Assembly (NCBI GenBank): GCA_963811635.1
Contig: CAWESB010000026.1
Coordinates: 1-64,000 of the forward strand
Direction of reading: 5' to 3'
Length of the DNA stretch: 64,000 bases
DNA from: JAIBJN01 sp963811635
GTDB lineage: Bacteria > Actinomycetota > Thermoleophilia > Gaiellales > Gaiellaceae
Part shown: piece after piece, positions 59,911 through 64,000 of the stretch
Numbering within the stretch: the first letter of the stretch is position 1
Layout of the letters: each line of letters begins with the position of its first letter
Position numbers and translations under genes: made by a program
Notes under the pieces: generated by a model
Database searches by the model: none
Told to the model about the DNA's origin: nothing
Seen by the model: the letters and a program-made list of their open reading frames with translations, nothing else

Positions 59911-60162
59911 CTAGGCCAGAAGGAACACGGCGACGAGCACGATCACAGCCCAGAGCGCGAGCCCGAGGACGATGCCGACCGCTGCGCCGCGGAAGAAGCG
60001 GATGAAGTCGTCCGGCGCCTGGCGGCCGAGATCGTCGTCGGCGGTCCACGCGTCGTCCTCTCCCGCCCAGGGGTCGTTCGCGGGCAGGGTCACCGGTTCG
60101 GCGTCCCGTGCCGATTCCTGCGCCGCGGGAGCCCGCGGCCGCCTCGGCAATCTCAACTCCAT
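59911..60162 (-). CDS. Small tail-anchored-like membrane protein
   Basis: An 83-residue protein. The first 55 residues are charged and Pro/Ala-rich (ELRLPRRPRAPAAQESARDA, DPWAGEDDAW), and the end is a single hydrophobic helix (GIVLGLALWAVIVLVAVFLL), so it resembles a tail-anchored protein. ATG 60162 follows a leader with two hairpins and a likely promoter. No family was recognised. Confidence 0.65.
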   Translation of the reverse strand: MELRLPRRPRAPAAQESARDAEPVTLPANDPWAGEDDAWTADDDLGRQAPDDFIRFFRGAAVGIVLGLALWAVIVLVAVFLLA

Positions 60163-60212
60163 CGCGTCTCTCACCGCAGAGAGACTGCTCCCCTGACGCC
60201 TAAAGGGCGTTT
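60163..60212 (-). promoter_or_regulatory. 5' leader of the 83-residue gene with two hairpins
   Basis: On the minus strand the leader has a 5-bp hairpin ACGCC/GGCGT with CTTTA loop and a perfect 7-bp GTCTCTC/GAGAGAC hairpin (loop TGCGGT) directly before the ATG, while the ribosome-site-like CAGGGGAGC lies just before the second stem. This could control translation, or may be chance. Confidence 0.45.
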
Positions 60213-60223
60213 GTCCCAGGTCC

Positions 60224-60252
60224 ACTGTACCGCTGAGCAGGGATTTTTGCAA
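60224..60252 (-). promoter_or_regulatory. Predicted sigma70-like promoter
   Basis: Minus-strand TTGCAA (60252-60247) and TACAGT (60229-60224) are separated by 17 bases, a good match in spacing. Transcription would begin about 55 bases before the ATG of the small membrane gene at 60162. Confidence 0.5.
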
Positions 60253-60620
60253 AGCGGGTGAGCCGCGCAGGGCGGGCCCCGCACGCCGGCGGCAGGCCCC
60301 ACCGAAGCGCTCATGCGCTTGAAGGAGCTGGCTCCCACGTCCGGGTACGCTGCCTCCTCTAGCCCGATGGAATGTGAGGTTTCGAGGCACATGCCTCCGA
60401 AGCCGCAACGGGGGGGTATCCGCCGCCCGGTCGGTCGTGCGCGGGGAAACTTTTTCCGGCCACATCCCCCACCGGGTCTGTCTGCGCGTCGGGGTGGGGT
60501 CGCCCCCTTCGGCCTGTTCCAGCTCCTGGAAGCGGCGGGAAGCGTCGTCCGCTGTCCCCGCTTGAATCGCGGTTCGATACCGCTAAAGATCCGCCCTTCT
60601 ACGACGAAAAGGGGGCGCCA
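60253..60620. other. Long gene-free stretch before the DUF4386 gene
   Basis: About 370 bases with no supportable gene. It holds a G7 run near 60412, a T-arm-like GGTTCGATACC near 60570 that does not fold into a tRNA, and an AAAAGGGGG ribosome-site-like stretch before the GTG at 60621. Confidence 0.5.
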
Positions 60621-61316
60621 GTGAGTTCGGATCAGAGGGCTGCGCGGATTTTCGGCGTGCTGTTTCTCATCACGTTCGTGACGTCGATCTCGGCGCTGGC
60701 TCTGTTCCAGCCAGTCCTTGACGATCCGGCCGCGTACATCGCCGGGGGCGGTAAGGACAACCAGATCTACCTCGGAGCGTTCCTGGAGCTCCTTCTCATC
60801 CTCGCGAACGTCGGAACGGCCGTTGTCCTCTATCCGATCGTGAGGAGACAGAACGAGTTCCTCGCCATCGGCTACGTCGCCGCCCGGATCATCGAGTGCG
60901 TCTTCATTGCGGCGGGGATCATCTTCGTCCTCGGGGTCGTCAGCCTGCGCCAGGACTCTCCGGACGCAGCCGACCTCGCCGTCTCGCTCGCGCAGCTCAA
61001 GGACTGGACGTTCCGGTTCGGCCCTGGATTCATCGTTCCCTTTGGAAACGGGCTGATCCTCGGCTACCTGATGTACACCTCCGGCCTCGTCCCGCGGTGG
61101 ATGCCCTGGCTCGGACTGGTCGGGGGGCCACTCCTCCTAATCGGGAGCATTGGCGTGCTCTTCGACGTGTGGGACCAAACTGGCCCGGCGAGCCTCCTGG
61201 TCGCGCCCGAGTTCCTGTGGGAGCTGTTCCTCGGGATCTACGCGGCCGTCTGGGGCTTCAAGGCGTCGTCTCCGATCCTCAGGGGGGACCGACGCACGGA
61301 CGCGCAACCGGCCTGA
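60621..61316 (+). CDS. DUF4386 membrane protein
   Basis: A 231-residue membrane protein with six predicted helices. The N-terminal ARIFGVLFLITFVTSISAL and the ending EFLWELFLGIYAAVWGF match DUF4386 proteins, whose function is unknown. The GTG at 60621 has an AAGGGGG ribosome site. A terminator follows 36 bases after the stop. It sits outside the conserved gene line between prs and rplY, so it may belong to an accessory insertion. Confidence 0.8.
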   Translation: MSSDQRAARIFGVLFLITFVTSISALALFQPVLDDPAAYIAGGGKDNQIYLGAFLELLLILANVGTAVVLYPIVRRQNEFLAIGYVAARIIECVFIAAGIIFVLGVVSLRQDSPDAADLAVSLAQLKDWTFRFGPGFIVPFGNGLILGYLMYTSGLVPRWMPWLGLVGGPLLLIGSIGVLFDVWDQTGPASLLVAPEFLWELFLGIYAAVWGFKASSPILRGDRRTDAQPA

Positions 61317-61351
61317 TTTTAGCCTCGGAGGTGGTGACAGTCGGCTGCTCG

Positions 61352-61380
61352 GGACGAGGCCCTTCGGGGCCTCGTCCTTT
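61352..61380 (+). terminator. Rho-independent terminator after the DUF4386 gene
   Basis: GGACGAGGCCC (61352-61362) and GGGCCTCGTCC (61367-61377) form an 11-bp stem with a UUCG loop, then TTT. It lies 35 bases after the stop and is one of the clearest terminators in the window. Confidence 0.9.
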
Positions 61381-61620
61381 CGGCCATCTAGTCGGCGGGT
61401 CCGGCACGTCGTAGGCTCAGCTTGCCGGGGCGTGGGCAGGGTAGTCCTAGGGTCACCTTGCGGCCCGCGCACTGGCCTTTTTCCAAACGGACCGTCCCCC
61501 ACCGGGGCGGAGCAGATCGGCGCAAGGGGGATGCCCCCATCGCCCTTGGCTAGGATGTGTGCCGGAGCGCCGGGAAGTCTGGTCGGCATTGGTTGTCCTG
61601 CCACAGACTGGAGGCGCTGC
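61381..61620. other. Gene-free stretch between the terminator and the cation-efflux-like gene
   Basis: No gene seen. It includes the left copy of a short direct repeat (61439-61459), a GGCCTTTTT stretch and a small GGGGG-ATG-CCCCC hairpin near 61530. Confidence 0.5.
61439..61459 (+). repeat. Left copy of direct repeat flanking the cation-efflux-like gene
   Basis: GGGTAGTCCTAGGGTCACCTT. The right copy at 62239-62258 is identical except for one missing G. Weaker similarity continues for about 25 more bases after each copy. Confidence 0.8.
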
Positions 61621-62244
61621 TTGTTCTCGAAGGTGAATCTTGATCGCGCCGCGCTCCTTGGCTCCGCGCTTCGACTCTCGTTCGCCACGGTCGCATGGAA
61701 CGGCATCGTTGGAAGCACCGCGCTCGTCCTCTCGTTCCTCGACGACAGCCAGGCCTTGGCGGCGTTCGCGCTAAACGCGCTCCTCGACACGTCAGCGTCG
61801 GTGGTGCTGATCTGGCGTTTTCGGAAGGAGCAGCGCGATCCAGTCGCTGCAGAACACCTCGAGCGGCGGGCACAGACCTGGATCATCTTGGCGATGGTGA
61901 TGGTCGCCCTCTACATCGGGGTGCAGGCCATCCGCGCCCTTGTCGAAGGCTCACACCCGGACGCTTCGGCCTTCGGCTTGATCCTTGCCGTCCTCTCCCT
62001 AATCGTGCTGCCCTGGCTTGGGAGGCAGAAGCTGCGCGTCGCCGTCGACCTGGCGAGCCCAGCGCTTCATGGCGACGGAGTCCTGACGCTCGCGGCCGCG
62101 GCGCTGGCCGGGATCACGCTCACGGCACTTCTGCTGAACTCCGGGCTCGGTTGGTGGTGGGCCGACCCGCTCGCGGCGCTCCTGATCGCCGTCGCGTTGG
62201 CGACGGAAGCCGCGCGCATCGCCGTGCGTCACCGCTTCGGGTAG
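61621..62244 (+). CDS. Cation-efflux-like membrane protein (CDF-like, short)
   Basis: About 207 residues with five to six predicted helices. GSTALVLSFLDDSQAL, the Asn/Asp of FALNALLDTSAS and the closing WADPLAALLIAVALATEA resemble CDF cation transporters, which normally have about 300 residues and a cytoplasmic domain. The usual His-Asp pair of the metal site is reduced, so transport is uncertain. The TTG at 61621 has a GGAGG site 6 bases upstream and was preferred to a longer upstream frame that would run through the terminator. It lies between two direct repeats. Confidence 0.65.
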   Translation: MFSKVNLDRAALLGSALRLSFATVAWNGIVGSTALVLSFLDDSQALAAFALNALLDTSASVVLIWRFRKEQRDPVAAEHLERRAQTWIILAMVMVALYIGVQAIRALVEGSHPDASAFGLILAVLSLIVLPWLGRQKLRVAVDLASPALHGDGVLTLAAAALAGITLTALLLNSGLGWWWADPLAALLIAVALATEAARIAVRHRFG

Positions 62245-62258
62245 TCCTAGGTCACCTT
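62239..62258 (+). repeat. Right copy of direct repeat flanking the cation-efflux-like gene
   Basis: GGGTAGTCCTAGGTCACCTT, a 20-base match to the left copy at 61439-61459 with one base fewer. It overlaps the stop codons of both the cation-efflux-like gene and the convergent gene at 62252. Confidence 0.8.
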
Positions 62259-62863
62259 TCGGTCTGCGCCTCGGCCTTTGGCCACCAGTCGCCGCCCTCC
62301 TCGTGCAGCCACGGTGATGGTGCGCGGGGCGGGACGAACTGGGCGAGCGAGGGGTTTCCTTCAAGCGCCTCGGCCTCGACGGCGTCGAGGAGTTGGTGCA
62401 ACGCCGGGGCGGAGACGTTCGGCAGGAGCAAGGCCCCGGCCTTGCTCGTGAATCCCCAGTCCGGCCCGCCCCTGGGATTCCGGGCAGCGAAGCTCCTCCC
62501 CGACCGATAGTGGGACGGCTGGTCCGGTCGCGGCTTCACGTTGAACACCGGCATGTAGTCGAGCCAGTGTTCGCGTAGGTCCCGACCCTCTTTCAGCTCG
62601 TCACGGAAGGTCTGCTCGACTGGGACCCTCGTCACCGGAGTGAGGTCGAGCGCGTGCAGGAGGTTCCGCGCAGCGACGAGCGCGAGGTGATGCTCGGTCT
62701 CCGCCGCCCACCAGGTCCCGCCGTTGAGGGGCCGCCCGGCGAGGTCTTCGTTCAGGATCGCGGCGACGAGCGGCTCCCAGCGTTCGAGCTGTCGTCGGGT
62801 AGCGATGGCCCACAGCAGCCGCTGGCGGTTGACCATCCCCTCGTTGAAGTAGTCGGTGGTCAT
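62252..62863 (-). CDS. Hypothetical protein of unknown family
   Basis: A 203-residue soluble protein, Trp-rich (NGGTWWAAETEHH, GGDWWPKA), with a helical middle. The N-terminus MTTDYFNEGMVNRQRLLWAI has no match I can name. Its stop overlaps the right direct repeat. It may be part of an accessory insertion between the rplY cluster and prs. Confidence 0.55.
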   Translation of the reverse strand: MTTDYFNEGMVNRQRLLWAIATRRQLERWEPLVAAILNEDLAGRPLNGGTWWAAETEHHLALVAARNLLHALDLTPVTRVPVEQTFRDELKEGRDLREHWLDYMPVFNVKPRPDQPSHYRSGRSFAARNPRGGPDWGFTSKAGALLLPNVSAPALHQLLDAVEAEALEGNPSLAQFVPPRAPSPWLHEEGGDWWPKAEAQTER

Positions 62864-62908
62864 CCCGGCAGCCTCGCAGACGGCGTTGACACGCCTAAGC
62901 CCGTCGCG

Positions 62909-63177
62909 TCAGACCCAGGTCGCCACCTCGCGCCCTGCCCGGTACGGCAGCCGTGGCCGACGGGCCTTGCGGGAGTGGTCGAGGTCGGGCAGGTCGAGCC
63001 GGACCAGGGCCTCGCGGGTCTCGAGGTCGAGGCCGGTCAGGTAGTAGCGGCCGGCGAGGCAGGCGACGTGCCCGCGCCGGACCTCGTCGCGGAGGACGGT
63101 CCGATCGTCGCCACGGTCGCGCCGCTGCGGGGGCCGACGAGGGCCACCAGCTCGGCCAAGGTCAGGCCGTCCTCCAC
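62909..63177 (-). CDS. Small HTH-like protein, apparently frameshifted
   Basis: About 89 residues when one base is added in the GGGGG run at 63129-63133 (minus: CCCCC). From GTG 63177 the first part EDGLTLAELVALVG is in one frame, then DDRTVLRDEVRRGHVACLAG and YYLTGLDLETREALVRL in another. The helix-rich N-terminal part and DEVRRGHVAC fit a small DNA-binding protein. No family was recognised. It is 45 bases from the gene at 62252 on the same strand, and both lie in the putative accessory region. Confidence 0.4.
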
Positions 63178-63229
63178 CGGCCCATGATCCCGCCGCCCTC
63201 AGGGAGCAGGCAAGGCTTCCCGCGGGAAT

Positions 63230-63253
63230 GGGTACAAAGTTTGGGTACAAAGT
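63230..63253 (+). repeat. Two tandem copies of GGGTACAAAGT
   Basis: Copies at 63230-63240 and 63243-63253, separated by two bases (TT). They lie just before the stem-loop that follows prs, at the edge of the accessory region. They might be protein-binding sites or part of an attachment site. Confidence 0.6.
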
Positions 63254-63257
63254 GGCC

Positions 63258-63284
63258 GCAAACCCCCATGGCTAGGGGGTTTGC
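63258..63284 (-). terminator. Stem-loop after prs
   Basis: GCAAACCCCC (63258-63267) and GGGGGTTTGC (63275-63284) form a perfect 10-bp stem with loop ATGGCTA. It is two bases after the prs stop. No long T-tract follows in the prs direction, so it may be a weak or protein-dependent terminator. Confidence 0.7.
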
Positions 63285-63285
63285 G

Positions 63286-64000
63286 TTAGAAGAGCTGGTT
63301 CTCGCCGGCGAAGATCGCCGAGACCGACTCGTCCGCGAAGACGTTCTCGATCGTCTCGGCGAGGATTCCCGAGATCGTCAGGACGGTGAGCTTGTCCGGC
63401 CGGTTGAGTTCCCCGATCGGGACGGTGTCGGTCACGGCGACGCCCGCGAGCTCCGAGTCGGCGAGCTTCTGCAGCGCGTCCTCCGGGAAGAGGCCGTGCG
63501 TCGCGCACGCGTAGACCTTCGTCGCACCCGCCTCGAGCAGCGCCTGGGCGCCGGCGACGAGCGTCCCGCCGGTGACGATGATGTCGTCGCTCATGATCGC
63601 GACCTTGCCACCCACGTCGCCCACCACCTCGTTGACCGACGCGACGTCGTGTGCCGGGCGCTGCTTGTTCATGAGCGCGAAGTCGGCGTCGAGCATCTGT
63701 GCGAACTTCGTGGCCATCTTGGCGCGGCCTGGATCCGGCGAGACGGCGACCACGCCGTCGCCGTGGAGCCCGAGCGTCTCGCGGTAGTAGCGCGCGAAGA
63801 GCGGGAGGGCGGTCATGTGGTCGACCGGGATCCGGAAGAAGCCCTGGATCTGCCCGGCGTGGAGATCCATGGTCAGGACGCGGTCGGCGCCGGCTGCGTC
63901 GAGCACGTCGGCTAGAAGCTTCGCCGTGATCGGCTCGCGGGGCGCCGACTTCTTGTCCTGCCGCGAGTAGGGGAACCAGGGCATGATCGCCGTGATCCGG
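63286..64000 (-). CDS. prs: Ribose-phosphate pyrophosphokinase (partial)
   Basis: The C-terminal 238 residues are in the window; the start lies beyond 64000. PRPP synthase makes PRPP from ATP and ribose 5-phosphate. MPWFPYSRQDKKSAPREPITAK is near the visible start, DLHAGQIQGFF and VVAVSPDPGRAKMA follow, and the PRPP-binding loop is SDDIIVTGGTLV. The usual Asp just before TGG is Val here. In other actinobacteria prs lies beside rplY and pth; here about 3 kb of accessory DNA separates them. Confidence 0.93.
   Translation of the reverse strand, partial: RITAIMPWFPYSRQDKKSAPREPITAKLLADVLDAAGADRVLTMDLHAGQIQGFFRIPVDHMTALPLFARYYRETLGLHGDGVVAVSPDPGRAKMATKFAQMLDADFALMNKQRPAHDVASVNEVVGDVGGKVAIMSDDIIVTGGTLVAGAQALLEAGATKVYACATHGLFPEDALQKLADSELAGVAVTDTVPIGELNRPDKLTVLTISGILAETIENVFADESVSAIFAGENQLF

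Noticed and set aside
60540..60590. Possible second tRNA near GGTTCGATACC
   Set aside because: A T-arm can be drawn but no matching acceptor or anticodon stem exists on either strand.

Overview
The window is very GC-rich, has many GTG and TTG starts, and carries gene neighbourhoods typical of Actinomycetota. The clearest is the order prs - rplY - pth - mfd - mazG - eno - ftsB - DUF501, read right to left on the minus strand. The mix of genes (S55/SpoIVB-like secreted protease, DUF3105, bacterial eRF1-like protein with a zinc ribbon, AglEFGK-like sugar importer, CcdA/CcmH/TlpA) would fit a deep-branching actinobacterium such as Thermoleophilia. The lineage is inference. Layout: 1-5.1 kb has a small membrane coiled-coil protein with a Ppx/GppA phosphatase (plus strand), facing a minus-strand run of S55 protease, NfeD-like protein, glutamate dehydrogenase and CBS protein. 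A minus-strand tRNA at 5287-5369 has a leucine-type body but a UGA (serine) anticodon. 5.4-12.6 kb holds a DUF3105 protein, DinG helicase with a near-perfect LexA (SOS) box, a VOC protein, and a four-gene operon of nitrilase, class V aminotransferase, phenylacetate-CoA ligase-like enzyme and enoyl-CoA hydratase. 12.8-19.6 kb has RmuC, a GAF/PAS histidine kinase, an eRF1-like protein, thioredoxin reductase, a zinc-ribbon/PAS protein, endonuclease III and a small membrane protein. 19.6-25.9 kb is the AddAB repair nuclease-helicase pair. 26-33.4 kb is a seven-gene minus-strand operon: sugar ABC importer (ATPase, lipoprotein, two permeases) followed by a flavoprotein, a membrane-anchored beta-helix protein and a tiny zinc-finger protein. 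33.4-46.5 kb has an isocitrate/isopropylmalate dehydrogenase family enzyme, MFS transporter, methyltransferase, ferredoxin, receiver-like protein, Rieske/DUF309 pair, cytochrome c maturation set, L,D-transpeptidase, membrane-fused spermidine synthase-like protein and a multi-GAF SpoIIE-type phosphatase. 46.4-60.2 kb contains PAP2 phosphatase, an HTH-receiver regulator, the DUF501/FtsB pair, glycolytic pyk and eno, MazG, a PPIase lipoprotein, Mfd, Pth, ribosomal protein L25, a coiled-coil protein and two very small proteins. 60.2-63.3 kb looks like an accessory insertion between that core cluster and prs, with DUF4386, a cation-efflux-like protein between direct repeats, two unrecognised genes and tandem short repeats. 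The window ends inside prs. Six genes or gene pairs (addB, the SpoIIE phosphatase, mfd, the coiled-coil gene, Rieske/DUF309, the small 62.9 kb gene) need a one-base correction at or near a short G/C run to be read whole. One further small gene (59.6 kb) could be explained by a missing A. This looks like a sequence-quality pattern rather than biology, and it affects how every apparent truncation here should be read. Functions are inferred from motifs read by eye; no database search was possible.
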